Shown piece by piece: positions 54,773 to 63,332 of a stretch of DNA of 64,000 bases. How positions within the stretch are numbered: the first letter of the stretch is position 1; every line of letters begins with the position of its first letter. A model generated the notes under the pieces. That model made no database searches, was not told the origin of the DNA, and saw nothing but the letters and a program-made list of their open reading frames with translations. The translations under genes were made by a program, and so were the position numbers. This DNA comes from Chitinophagaceae bacterium PMP191F (GTDB taxonomy: Bacteria > Bacteroidota > Bacteroidia > Chitinophagales > Chitinophagaceae): contig LGYU01000009.1 of the NCBI GenBank assembly GCA_001302245.1, forward strand, positions 124,001 through 188,000. Direction: 5' to 3'.

Positions 54773-54800
54773 TTTTCCCAACCAAAACTGATAATGCCAT

Positions 54801-56033
54801 ATGCAACAGAAGCCAGTTTCTGTTATCAACGTTGCTGTAATTGTAGCCGCGCTGGGCTACTTTGTTGACATCTACGATTTATTGCTATTTACGATCGTTC
54901 GCGAACCAAGTATCAGGGCATTGAATGTGGCTGATGCAGATGTACTGACAGCCAGTACACAGATCATTAACCGGCAGATGATCGGTTTGCTGATAGGCGG
55001 CATTGTATGGGGAGTTATGGGAGACAGAAAAGGCCGTCTGAGTGTATTGTTCGGATCCATTTTGTTGTATTCTGTTGCCAATTTTTTAACAGGCTATGTG
55101 CAAACAGTAGAGCAGTATAGTTGGGCCAGGTTTGTAGCAGGGTTGGGATTAGCCGGCGAATTGGGGGCTGGTATTACATTGGTCAGTGAATTATTACCTA
55201 AAAACAAAAGAGGCATCGGTACTTCACTGGTAGCAGGCTTTGGATTGTTCGGAGCCGTTTTTGCATATTTTACCTTTCAGTTTTCAGAAGACTGGCGGTT
55301 GTGTTACAAAATAGGTGGCGGGTTAGGAATTGTGTTGTTGCTGTTGCGTATCAGTGTAGCTGAAAGCGGCATGTTCAAACATGTAAAAGAACAGCAAGTA
55401 TCAAGAGGTAACCTGTTGATGTTTTTTAATAACGGATATCGCTTTAAAAAATATATACTGGCTATTTTAATAGGTTTGCCAACATGGTTTGTCATTGGTG
55501 TACTGGTTAACCTCAGTAATCGTTTTGCGAAAGACTTTTATGGAGAAACATCTTTAGACAGTGGCAGGGCCATTATGTTTGCCTATGCTGCCATTGCGGT
55601 GGGCGATATCCTGATTGGTTTTGTAAGCCAGTATTTCAAAAGCAGGAAGAAAGCATTATACCTGTTCTATGGTCTTACCATTCTTTCAGGTATTTTATTC
55701 TTTAGTTCTTTTAACAGCAGCGATACAAGAATGTACCTGGTCTGTACCATGTTAGGCTTCAGTACCGGTTTCTGGGCCATTTTTGTAACCATGGGTGCTG
55801 AACAGTTTGGTACCAATCTGCGTGCAACTGCAGCAACTACCATTCCCAATATGGTGCGTGGTGCATTACCGCTGATCAATATGTTGTTTAAAGATTTTTT
55901 CCAGGGCAGCCTGGGCTGGAACATCAGCAAAAGTGGTATTGTTACCGGTATTCTTGTAATGGCTGTTACTTTGGTAGCAGCATATTTTACGGAAGATACT
56001 TTTAGCAAGGATCTGAATTATGTAGAGGAGTAG
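54801..56033 (+). CDS. MFS transporter (metabolite:H+ symporter type)
   Basis: The 410-aa protein has 12 helices and the sugar/metabolite porter marks: GYFVDIYDLLLFTIVREPSI near residue 19, the helix 2-3 motif GIVWGVMGDRKGRLSVLFGS near 77, RFVAGLGLAGELGAGITLVS, and a late GFWAIFVTMGAEQFGTNLRA. Relatives move organic acids, betaines or aromatic acids. Substrate unknown; probably cotranscribed with dedA. Confidence 0.88.
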   Translation: MQQKPVSVINVAVIVAALGYFVDIYDLLLFTIVREPSIRALNVADADVLTASTQIINRQMIGLLIGGIVWGVMGDRKGRLSVLFGSILLYSVANFLTGYVQTVEQYSWARFVAGLGLAGELGAGITLVSELLPKNKRGIGTSLVAGFGLFGAVFAYFTFQFSEDWRLCYKIGGGLGIVLLLLRISVAESGMFKHVKEQQVSRGNLLMFFNNGYRFKKYILAILIGLPTWFVIGVLVNLSNRFAKDFYGETSLDSGRAIMFAYAAIAVGDILIGFVSQYFKSRKKALYLFYGLTILSGILFFSSFNSSDTRMYLVCTMLGFSTGFWAIFVTMGAEQFGTNLRATAATTIPNMVRGALPLINMLFKDFFQGSLGWNISKSGIVTGILVMAVTLVAAYFTEDTFSKDLNYVEE

Positions 56034-56180
56034 GGGGAAGGATTTGAAAATGGCGGATTGATTGTTTGATTGTTGTTGGCCGCTATGGGTTTTGAGCCAC
56101 GGGCGGGAAGCATGAACTACAGCCTGTACTCACCATTTACGAAACCGAAATTCGCAACCCGAAACCGGTAAGGTATCCGG
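56034..56180. repeat. Composite intergenic repeat, copy R8
   Basis: After the MFS stop come GATTTGAAAATGGCGGATTG, GATTGTTTGATTGTTGTTGG (as R3/R6) and, at the other end, CACCATTTACGAAACCGAAA and TTCGCAACCCGAAACC (compare CACGAACCAGGAACTCGCAA in R3). It fills most of the gap before the GT9 gene. Confidence 0.6.
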
Positions 56181-56213
56181 CATCAGCATTTGTAACATAG
56201 AACCAAAAGAGGC

Positions 56214-57236
56214 ATGAAGTTTTTGATAATCAGATTGAGTTCTATCGGAGATATTGTGTTGACAACACCTGTTATCCGTTGCCTGAAAAAACAGGTAGTA
56301 ACGGCTGATGTGCATCTGTTGACCAAAGCCTCATTCCGTGCACTGGCAGAACCGAATAAATATATTGATAAGGTACATTACCTGGAAAATGATCTGGATG
56401 CTGTTATTGAAGAACTGAAGACAGAAGATTTTGATTACATCATCGATCTGCATCATAATCTCCGCACACTTAAAATTAAAAGAGCACTCGGTAAAGAAGC
56501 ATTTTCTTTCAATAAACTGAATATTGAAAAATGGCTGTACACCAATTTTAAGATCAATCGTTTACCCGATACACATATTGTAGATCGCTATCTTGAAACG
56601 TTGACCTCATTTGGTATTAAGAATGATGGCGCCGGGCTGGACTATTTTATTCCTGAAAAAGATCGTGTGCAGGAAAAAGATATACCGGCATCACATCATG
56701 CGGGTTATATTGGTATAGTGATCGGTGCTGCGCTGAATACCAAAAAAATGCCTTTGCACAAATTGCAGGAATTGTGTGCAGCTATTAATCATCCTATTAT
56801 TTTACTGGGGGGGAAGGAAGATGCAGAGAATGGACAACTGATAGCGGCAGCCAATCCCTATAAAGTATACAATGCCTGTGGTAAGTTCAATCTGAATGAA
56901 TCGGCAGACCTGGTACGTCGCGCAAAACTGATCATCACTCATGATACCGGTTTAATGCATGTTGCGGCTGCTTTCAAACGTCCCGTGGTATCTGTATGGG
57001 GCAACACTGTGCCAGAGTTTGGAATGTATCCCTATTACGGTAAAAACTACACATTGGCGATCTCAAAAAATAATGCAGACATCCCGCTTTTCCAAATGAC
57101 AGAAGTAAAAGGATTGTCCTGTCGTCCCTGTTCCAAAATAGGATATAAAAAATGTCCGAAAGGCCATTTTAAATGCATGGAGCAACAGGATATAGCAGGT
57201 ATTGTAAATATGGTAGAACGGCAGTTACACAAATGA
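56214..57236 (+). CDS. Glycosyltransferase family 9 (LPS heptosyltransferase-like)
   Basis: The 340-aa cytoplasmic enzyme builds the inner core of lipopolysaccharide by adding heptose or a related sugar. GT9 marks are the N-terminal KFLIIRLSSIGDIVLTTPVI, the DYIIDLHHNLRTLKIKRAL segment, a Rossmann-type GYIGIVIGAALNTKKMP in the second half, and the nucleotide-sugar site LIITHDTGLMHVAAAFKRP with VSVWGNTVPEFGMYPYYG. No LPS cluster is next to it. Start ATG at 56214. Confidence 0.92.
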   Translation: MKFLIIRLSSIGDIVLTTPVIRCLKKQVVTADVHLLTKASFRALAEPNKYIDKVHYLENDLDAVIEELKTEDFDYIIDLHHNLRTLKIKRALGKEAFSFNKLNIEKWLYTNFKINRLPDTHIVDRYLETLTSFGIKNDGAGLDYFIPEKDRVQEKDIPASHHAGYIGIVIGAALNTKKMPLHKLQELCAAINHPIILLGGKEDAENGQLIAAANPYKVYNACGKFNLNESADLVRRAKLIITHDTGLMHVAAAFKRPVVSVWGNTVPEFGMYPYYGKNYTLAISKNNADIPLFQMTEVKGLSCRPCSKIGYKKCPKGHFKCMEQQDIAGIVNMVERQLHK

Positions 57237-57319
57237 TTGTTAGATTGTTTGACAGCTAAATTGTTGGGTATACCTTCTCCATATTTTCTTTTCATAGAAT
57301 TAAAAAGCATCAAACAATC
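57230..57319. repeat. Composite intergenic repeat, copy R9 (inverted arms)
   Basis: GATTGTTTGA (57243-57252) and its complement TCAAACAATC (57310-57319) flank a 57-nt interior. The right arm reaches into the ECF42 stop codon. Core GATTGTTTGA is also in R6 and R8. Confidence 0.5.
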
Positions 57320-58544
57320 AAGCCATCCTGTCATTCAGACCTCTCTCAATCATTTTCAGCTTATCTCCAATCAGTTTTTTTTCTGCAGTAGAATTGGTCA
57401 GTTCCAGCGCAACACGCAGATGGCAGATCGCATGCGTATTATCATGCAAACGATAATAAAGATCGCCCAGTACAGCACTGAAAATATATTGGTTAGATAA
57501 TAAGGTTGCTATATTGTCAATATGCAAAACTTCTTCAACAGCTTTTTTTACCTGTTGTAGCTGTGCCAGTACAATAGCCCGGTTCAACTGTACCAAAGGT
57601 GTGCGTTTGTGTTCCAGCAGTATATTGTAAAGATCCAGTAATCGCAGCCAGTTGGTATCTTCAAAAGCAGGTGCTATGCAATGTTCTGCTGCAATGGCAG
57701 ATTCAATATGGTAGATGGTTAGTTGATCTCCGGCGGAAGACTGGTTGAGATAATAATATCCCCTGTTGATGAGTTCTTTGTTCCATGTACTGCGATCCTG
57801 GTATTGCAACAAAACAATCTCCTGGTCTGCATTCAGGCGACTTTCAAAACGGGCTGCATGAAAACACATCAATGATAGTAAGGCAAATGTGGGGGGATGA
57901 TTGCCGGCTTTGTGCTGAGACAGTAACAAGCACAACCGCATCGCTTCAACACACAGGTCTTTGCGGATCAGCTCATCCGCTTTTTGTGAGTTGTATCCTT
58001 CATTGAACAACAGATACAATACGGTGTAAACAGTGCTTAGCCTGGCCGATAGTTCCGCGCCAATAGGAATCTGTAATTCTGCATGATTTTCCTGCAACAA
58101 TTTGCGGGCACGGAAAAGTCTTTTCTGTATCACTGCCTCTGTGGCCATCAGTGCGCGGGCTATTTCGGCAGCGCTAAAGCCCGATACTGTTTTTAAGGTC
58201 AGTGCTACCTGGTCTTCTTCTTTCAATAACGGACTGCAGCAGGCAAATATCATCCGCAATTGGCTATCGGCTATTTCTGTATCCAGGAAAAATTGCTCTA
58301 TGGTACCGGCAGCATCCTGTTGCAATTGTACAGCAACCTCCGATGAATATTGTCTGAAGTATTCCTGTCTGCGGATAATGTCCAGTGCTTTGTTTTTAGC
58401 AACCTGCATCAGCCATGCGGCAGGATTATCGGGAATATTGTCAAACTTCCAGAGCCGTATGGCTTTCAGAAAAGCTTCCTGCACTACATCTTCAGCCAGC
58501 TCCATATTATGCAAACCGAAGATGCGTGCCAGCACTGCTGTCAT
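57318..58544 (-). CDS. ECF42-type RNA polymerase sigma factor with TPR-like C-terminal extension
   Basis: The 408-aa protein has sigma region 2 (MELAEDVVQEAFLKAIRLWK; NPAAWLMQVAKNKALDIIRR), region 4 (LLKEEDQVALTLKTVSGFSA; AARALMATEAVIQKRLFRAR variants) and the long ECF42-specific domain (about 190-408) with TAV-YLLFNEGY (YTVLYLLFNEGYN), NRGYYYLNQSSAG, and VQLNRAIVLAQ. ECF42 factors lack an anti-sigma and are linked to DGPF/YCII genes, as here. The only ATG (58544) is internal: in-frame sequence upstream reads conserved DHLFRHEAGKM, back to a TAG, without any ATG, GTG or TTG. See findings. Confidence 0.88.
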   Translation of the reverse strand: MTAVLARIFGLHNMELAEDVVQEAFLKAIRLWKFDNIPDNPAAWLMQVAKNKALDIIRRQEYFRQYSSEVAVQLQQDAAGTIEQFFLDTEIADSQLRMIFACCSPLLKEEDQVALTLKTVSGFSAAEIARALMATEAVIQKRLFRARKLLQENHAELQIPIGAELSARLSTVYTVLYLLFNEGYNSQKADELIRKDLCVEAMRLCLLLSQHKAGNHPPTFALLSLMCFHAARFESRLNADQEIVLLQYQDRSTWNKELINRGYYYLNQSSAGDQLTIYHIESAIAAEHCIAPAFEDTNWLRLLDLYNILLEHKRTPLVQLNRAIVLAQLQQVKKAVEEVLHIDNIATLLSNQYIFSAVLGDLYYRLHDNTHAICHLRVALELTNSTAEKKLIGDKLKMIERGLNDRMA

Positions 58545-58625
58545 TTTTCCCGCTTCATGCCGGAACAGGTGATCTACCAGTTGTTGCGGAGAATCTTTCA
58601 GTTTGATAAGTTTTGAGTAAAAAAA
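58545..58625 (-). other. In-frame N-terminal extension of the ECF42 gene without a standard start codon
   Basis: 27 codons upstream of the ECF42 ATG are in frame and open. They encode DSPQQLVDHLFRHEAGK, which looks like the conserved ECF42 N-terminus. The frame begins after TAG (58628-58626), next to a run of seven T on the minus strand (58625-58619). Shortening that run by one base would join the frame to a GTG at 58635. CTG at 58601 is another possible start. Confidence 0.6.
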
Positions 58626-58692
58626 CTAAGTCCACTTTTTATCAGGAATACACGAATAGCAGAACCTGCACTCAAAACCTATAACAGCCTCC

Positions 58693-59148
58693 CTACTTCC
58701 CGCTGTTATCATAATACGTAGCGTCTTTTACGATGAGGTTCTGCTGAACTGTGAATACCACGCAGATCGGCAGACTGAATTTTTGTCCATCCGGTAATGT
58801 AGCAATGGAAACAAATTCTACAGAAACCCTATCGTCTTTGGCAAAGATAGAAACGATAGAATCTTTCACATCCGGAAGCATTTGCTGTAATTCTTTGTAT
58901 TTGGCGATCACAGAATCACGGGTATGTGTAACAAACGATTTGCCGTACGCAGGATCAAGAAATTCAGCAGGGTTGCTGTAATAAGCAGCCATGCCTTCCC
59001 AGTCGTGACGGTTAAATGCAGCAAACATATTTTGTACTACCTGCAGGCTGGCAGCAGAATTGTCGGAAGCAGTGTTATTATTGTTTGTCTGACCGGTACA
59101 GGATGCAGCAAAACATGCCACGATGAATGCTATACAACGATATTGCAT
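58693..59148 (-). CDS. NTF2/SnoaL-like lipoprotein
   Basis: The 151-aa protein has a lipoprotein signal (IAFIVACFAASC, lipidated Cys17), a linker rich in Asn/Ser and an NTF2-like cone fold (VVQNMFAAFNRHDWEGMAAY near residue 38; FLDPAYGKSFVTHTRDSVIA; DRVSVEFVSIATLPDGQKFS). Such folds bind small hydrophobic ligands or act as simple enzymes. It lies between the DGPF protein and the ECF42 sigma factor on the same strand, so it is a likely member of that regulon. Confidence 0.75.
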   Translation of the reverse strand: MQYRCIAFIVACFAASCTGQTNNNNTASDNSAASLQVVQNMFAAFNRHDWEGMAAYYSNPAEFLDPAYGKSFVTHTRDSVIAKYKELQQMLPDVKDSIVSIFAKDDRVSVEFVSIATLPDGQKFSLPICVVFTVQQNLIVKDATYYDNSGK

Positions 59149-59170
59149 GAAACAGATATTTGATTGATAA

Positions 59171-59203
59171 AAAAGCCCCGGAAAACTGGTTTCCGGAGCA
59201 TGG
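59171..59203 (-). terminator. Hairpin after the DGPF gene
   Basis: CCCCGGAAAA and TTTCCGGAG-type arms with a short loop lie 5 nt past the DGPF stop, and the minus strand continues in a T-run (TTTTTT). It may only partly terminate, since two more genes of the block follow. Confidence 0.65.
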
Positions 59204-59207
59204 TATG

Positions 59208-59549
59208 TTAATCGAACTTCATTACTTCACGAACTTCTACTATGCCATTGAGCGGCAGATCGGGGCATGATTTTGCTATTTCAGTAGCCGATTCAATGTT
59301 GGCCGCATTAATGATAAAATATCCCCCTACCAGTTCCTTACTTTCTGCAAAGGGACCGTCTGTTACCAGGGCTTTGGGACCTTGTACTGTTTTGCCACCA
59401 GGCAGCAGTGCCTCACCGCTTACATAGATACCTTTGGCTTTGAGGTCATTTACCCAGTTGAACCATTGTTGCATATTGGCCTGCATTTCGTCGGGAGAAA
59501 GATCTGCAGCACTGCTGCCACCAATAAAAATGAGCATGAACTCTTTCAT
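59208..59549 (-). CDS. DGPF/YCII-related domain protein
   Basis: The 113-aa protein has the YCII fold and the DGPF signature VTDGPFAESKELVGGYFII, after QQWFNWVNDLKAKGIYVSGE. The family is encoded beside ECF42 sigma factors in many bacteria, with unknown biochemical activity (a His/Asp pocket suggests an enzyme). Here it is two genes upstream of the ECF42 factor. Start ATG at 59549. Confidence 0.9.
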   Translation of the reverse strand: MKEFMLIFIGGSSAADLSPDEMQANMQQWFNWVNDLKAKGIYVSGEALLPGGKTVQGPKALVTDGPFAESKELVGGYFIINAANIESATEIAKSCPDLPLNGIVEVREVMKFD

Positions 59550-59955
59550 AACATGTTGTTTTTGTTATTGTAATAGTAAGATAACGCCATTATGACGAAC
59601 AGGGAAATACAGGCAGGACAAAAAATGAATATTTTTAAAAAAAAAAGTTAGAAAAGCTAAATATAGCTTATAATGAGTAGTTTACGAGGCGGGAAATCAT
59701 TGTCGGTAACGATTTAGTAATGGTGCTTATTGCATTCATTTTCTTTCGATTTCCTTGTAAATCAGTAGCAAATATAAAAAAAATATGGGTCGGTTCGACC
59801 CTTTTTTATATCTTTTTATATAGGCTCCGTAATAGCGTTTTTATACGTATTTAGAAAAAATTTTACCTGACTTCGGCATATCTCATGGGATTAATTCACA
59901 GTTAAGGGTAACATTTGTATTTGGATAAATACAGCCTGATAAAACGAGTGTAGCT
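59550..59955. other. AT-rich junction between core genome and mobile element
   Basis: The gap is very A/T-rich with homopolymers and no ORF. It contains a GGGTCG-GTT-CGACCC hairpin followed by TTTTTT (59787-59807), listed separately. One end of the integrated element should lie here or close by, but I find no tRNA or clear direct repeat, and the other end is outside the window. Confidence 0.45.
59787..59807 (+). promoter_or_regulatory. Hairpin plus T-run in the rteC leader (terminator or attenuator)
   Basis: The 6-bp stem GGGTCG/CGACCC with loop GTT followed by CTTTTTT is a compact intrinsic terminator. It lies about 150 nt before rteC and is flanked by A and T runs. It may stop transcription from outside or attenuate rteC expression. 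Confidence 0.55.
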
Positions 59956-60804
59956 ATGAGACATCCCTTACAAACCATCGTTGCCGAAATTCAAAGGCAG
60001 GAAAGAAAATTATCTGCCGAAGCGTCCAGCTTTATTGATGAGGCTTATAGAATGACTATCTATCTTCAGGAATTATTGCGTGCCGTGAAAGAAGACGTGT
60101 TGAAAGAGGGCTTTGCCAGTAAAGCCGAAGAAGTCCATTTTTTCAAATTGATTAAGCCGAACATTCTCGGCAAATTGATTTACTATAACAAAGTGTACCG
60201 GATTGAAACGGCTTGCCCCGCAGATAACGGGAATTTGCATCAATGCTATTTTGCTTTACAACTCCGGGAGTTAAAACAAGAATATAAAGAGCATATCTGC
60301 AATTCAGATTTTTACAGGTACTACCGTTCCGGCAGAACCGACCGGGACGAAAATTATTATACGCTGGGCAATATCAATTACTATGAGGGATTAAACAGCT
60401 TTGTTTTTGAAATTGACCCGCAATTCTCAACCTACTTTGATTATAAGGTGGCAAAAATCTTAGCCAATGAATTAATCTATAACTACCTCACCACAAAATT
60501 AAGCCCGGAACAAAGCCCCGATGTGCTATTGCAGAATGGCGATACAAAAGATATTTTTTGGACACAATCAAAGAACGCCCTTATCGAATTGATTTATGCG
60601 CTTCATGCCGCCGATGCGCTTTCACACGGCAAATTGGGTATTCGCAAAATCAGTATGGTATTTCAAATCCTGTTCCGTGTTTCGCTTAGCGATATTCATA
60701 ACAGTTTCCACCGAATGAAGACCCGTGCAGGTTCACGGACTTTGTTTTTAGACCAACTGAAATACAGCTTAGAAGAATACATGGACAAGGAAGATACTGC
60801 GTAA
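59956..60804 (+). CDS. rteC: RteC-domain protein, conjugative-element excision regulator
   Basis: The 282-aa protein matches the RteC family of CTnDOT-type elements: AYRMTIYLQELLRAVKEDVL near residue 30, VHFFKLIKPNILGKLIYYNK near 62, and a C-terminal helical part (LGIRKISMVFQILFRVSLSD; HNSFHRMKTRAGSRTLFLDQ). In CTnDOT, RteC activates excision genes after RteA/RteB signalling. RteA and RteB genes are not visible. The ATG at 59956 opens the gene, closed by a hairpin at 60825. Confidence 0.92.
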   Translation: MRHPLQTIVAEIQRQERKLSAEASSFIDEAYRMTIYLQELLRAVKEDVLKEGFASKAEEVHFFKLIKPNILGKLIYYNKVYRIETACPADNGNLHQCYFALQLRELKQEYKEHICNSDFYRYYRSGRTDRDENYYTLGNINYYEGLNSFVFEIDPQFSTYFDYKVAKILANELIYNYLTTKLSPEQSPDVLLQNGDTKDIFWTQSKNALIELIYALHAADALSHGKLGIRKISMVFQILFRVSLSDIHNSFHRMKTRAGSRTLFLDQLKYSLEEYMDKEDTA

Positions 60805-60824
60805 TCTTCTTTTTTATTTTAAGG

Positions 60825-60865
60825 AATAAAGGACGGCATTGATGGTGCTGTCCTTTATTTTGCCC
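60825..60865 (+). terminator. Terminator of rteC
   Basis: A 14-bp stem with one G-U pair (60825-60838 with 60846-60859), 7-nt loop, then TTGCC. It ends 20 nt past the rteC stop. Confidence 0.7.
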
Positions 60866-61066
60866 GTTTGCCTATATGTGTATATAGGCAAATCCGTTGG
60901 TCGGCACTCTTAGTTCATACTGTAAAAAGCAAGAAATCCCTATACAGCAATACTTTACATCAATTGCAAAAAAATAAAAAAAACTGCCTTTTTGATAGAC
61001 ACGTATCGGAAGACAGCCCCAGCCAAACGCTCCAATTTTGTACAGTGAACATTAAGCAACTGTGCA

Positions 61067-61417
61067 ATGAATATTATAACCATAGAAGAAGAAGCATGGA
61101 GGTCGCTCAACGAGCGTATTAAATCCATTAGCGAGTTTATTCTGAAATCAGAAAACACCAGCTATGATAGTCTTTGGCTCAATAACCATGAAGTCTGTCA
61201 GTACCTCCACATCAGCGAAAAAACACTTTGGCGTATGCGTTCCAAAGGCGAAATAGCCTACTCCAAAATGTACGGGCAGTATTACTATACCATAGGAGCC
61301 ATAAAAAATATGCTCAATGCCCATGCTGTGCAAACCAGCGAGGAATACATACAGGAGCTTATGGCAAGGGGTAAAAGCTATATCGAAAAAGGAAGAACAA
61401 TAAAATCCGGCAAATAA
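61067..61417 (+). CDS. Helix-turn-helix (excisionase-type) protein 1
   Basis: The 116-aa protein has a MerR/Xis-type HTH_17 domain (LWLNNHEVCQYLHISEKTLW; RMRSKGEIAYSKMYGQYYYT) at about 40-85 after an acidic N-terminus. In CTnDOT-type elements such proteins (Xis2c/Xis2d) work with topB and the exc genes in excision. It starts at an ATG and is followed by a related gene 15 bp later. DNA binding is inferred from the HTH. Confidence 0.88.
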   Translation: MNIITIEEEAWRSLNERIKSISEFILKSENTSYDSLWLNNHEVCQYLHISEKTLWRMRSKGEIAYSKMYGQYYYTIGAIKNMLNAHAVQTSEEYIQELMARGKSYIEKGRTIKSGK

Positions 61418-61432
61418 TTAAAACGTACTGCT

Positions 61433-61741
61433 ATGAACATAGATAGAATGGAATTTTTTGCATGGATGGAGCGAATTATGGAACGCTTTGATGTTCTGAA
61501 ACAACACATCATAGATATACAAAAGCAACGCAATACCATAGACGGCGAAGAACTGCTGGACAACCAAGACCTGTTACAAATGCTGAAAATCAGCCACCGC
61601 TCCTTGCAGCGTTACCGTTCGTCTGGCAAGCTGCCGTACTACACCATTAGCGGAAAGCTGTATTACAAGCTATCGGATGTACACCAATTCATCAGGGATA
61701 GTTTCAATGTTCCCCTGCAACGCACAAAGGACAACGGGTGA
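61433..61741 (+). CDS. Helix-turn-helix (excisionase-type) protein 2
   Basis: The 102-aa protein has the same HTH_17 pattern (LLDNQDLLQMLKISHRSLQR; YRSSGKLPYYTISGKLYYKL) as the preceding gene and probably arose from the same family. Residue stretch EELLDNQDLLQML is characteristic of this element group. It is likely an excision factor. Confidence 0.88.
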   Translation: MNIDRMEFFAWMERIMERFDVLKQHIIDIQKQRNTIDGEELLDNQDLLQMLKISHRSLQRYRSSGKLPYYTISGKLYYKLSDVHQFIRDSFNVPLQRTKDNG

Positions 61742-61827
61742 CAAATAGTGCCACCTAAAGACAGGTACGGCGTAGCCGTACCCTGTTCAATTACTTTCGG
61801 ACGATAACAATTTAAAATATCAATATT

Positions 61828-63315
61828 ATGAGCGAGCAGACAATAGAACAGCCTCAACAAGAGCAGCAGCAAAAACCACAGCAATCCCCTGAACAGCTTT
61901 CAGATGTTTTGCTGGTCATGGATAAGGAAAAAAAGACTATTCAAGCGGTTACAGGTATTGACGAAAATGGCGAATTAAAAACCGTTGATGCCAATAAAAA
62001 GAACCAAAGCGAATTTATGCGGGTAGATAAGAGCGGAGATTTTTTCTCCAACTTCTTCTCCAACTTTTGGCGACAGCTCAAAGACCCCACCCGTTTTTCA
62101 TTTTTCAAAGTTCCTGAACAGGAAGCCGTTGAAACAGCCCAAAAAATGCAGCAACAAATAAACGCCCCTACCAAAGAGGGCGAGGCAGTTATGGCTAAAC
62201 ATGAAGTGAAAGAGCCAAAGGAAGTGCAGCAAGAAAACAAAAAAGATATGGAAACTACACAAGCAACACAGACAACGCAGGCAACCCCTGAAACAAACGA
62301 CCATCGTTTTAAGGCAGATGATATTGATTGGAAAACACTGGCACAAATTGGGATAACCAAAGAGCGGCTTGAAAAAGACGGCACATTGGATATGCTGTTG
62401 AAAGGCTATAAAACCAATAAGGTATATCCCATAGGTATCAATTTTGGTTCTGCCGTAATTCGTTCGGAGGCAAGGTTGGGGCTTCAAAACGGAGAAAACG
62501 GCAAGCCTGTATTTGTAATGTATGGCGTTCGCCACGAGCCGAACCTGCATACTCCTTTTTTCGGTCATGAATTTACCAAAGAGGACAAAGACAATTTGCT
62601 CAAAACCGGGAACATGGGGCGTGTGGTAGAGTTGACCTATCCCAAGACCGGAGAAAAAATACCGTCCATTATCAGCATTGATAAACTGACAAAGGAAGTT
62701 ATTGCCTTACGGCAGGATTGGATAAAAGTGCCTGACGATATTGGAGGTGTAAAACTCACCGCGGAGCAAAAGCAAGTCTTATATGAGGGCAAAGCCATTT
62801 ACTTAGAGGGTATGGTTTCGCAGAAAGGCAAAACGTTCAGCAGCGATATTCAATATAATGCTGACAAGCGTTTTCCCGAATACCTTTTTGAAAGGGGTGC
62901 AAATTACAAACAGACCCAAAGCCAGCAGCAAGCGCAATCACAGGAAAATCCCAAATTATTCAGAGGTAAAGAATTTAACGATGAGCAATACAAAAAGCTC
63001 ACAGAGGGCAAGACCATTTATGTTTCTGATTTCATAGACGGGAAAGGACAGCCTTACAAGGGCTATGTTACGCTGAATGCCGAAACAGGCAAGTTTGATT
63101 TCAGTTTTAGAAACCCGGATAAATTAAAAGACAAGATTGTTCCCGCAGAAACCCATAAAACGCAGGTTGCCGTCAATTCAGAGGGTAAAACCAATGAGGC
63201 TACCAAAAATATCAATGAGCCTTTAAAACCCCAACAAACTGCTCCTGTGAACAAACAGCAGCAGGAAAAGCAGGAGCCGCCAAAGCCAGCTAAATCAAAA
63301 GGAATGAAAATGTAA
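61828..63315 (+). CDS. DUF3945/DUF4099-domain mobile-element protein
   Basis: The 495-aa protein begins with a Gln/Glu-rich segment, then LSDVLLVMDKEKKTIQAVTG near residue 25, a DUF4099-like part (DDIDWKTLAQIGITKERLEK; GSAVIRSEARLGLQNGENGK) and two DUF3945 repeats (LTAEQKQVLYEGKAIYLEGM; FNDEQYKKLTEGKTIYVSDF). The C-terminus is Pro/Gln/Lys-rich. Genes of this kind lie next to topB in Bacteroidota conjugative elements, but their role is unknown. topB follows 17 bp later. Confidence 0.88.
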   Translation: MSEQTIEQPQQEQQQKPQQSPEQLSDVLLVMDKEKKTIQAVTGIDENGELKTVDANKKNQSEFMRVDKSGDFFSNFFSNFWRQLKDPTRFSFFKVPEQEAVETAQKMQQQINAPTKEGEAVMAKHEVKEPKEVQQENKKDMETTQATQTTQATPETNDHRFKADDIDWKTLAQIGITKERLEKDGTLDMLLKGYKTNKVYPIGINFGSAVIRSEARLGLQNGENGKPVFVMYGVRHEPNLHTPFFGHEFTKEDKDNLLKTGNMGRVVELTYPKTGEKIPSIISIDKLTKEVIALRQDWIKVPDDIGGVKLTAEQKQVLYEGKAIYLEGMVSQKGKTFSSDIQYNADKRFPEYLFERGANYKQTQSQQQAQSQENPKLFRGKEFNDEQYKKLTEGKTIYVSDFIDGKGQPYKGYVTLNAETGKFDFSFRNPDKLKDKIVPAETHKTQVAVNSEGKTNEATKNINEPLKPQQTAPVNKQQQEKQEPPKPAKSKGMKM

Positions 63316-63332
63316 TTTCTAAAGGATAAGAT

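Noticed and set aside
60868-61122. 84-aa plus-strand ORF between rteC and the first HTH gene
   Set aside because: It overlaps the HTH gene in another frame, has no domain and an amino-acid composition typical of chance translation.
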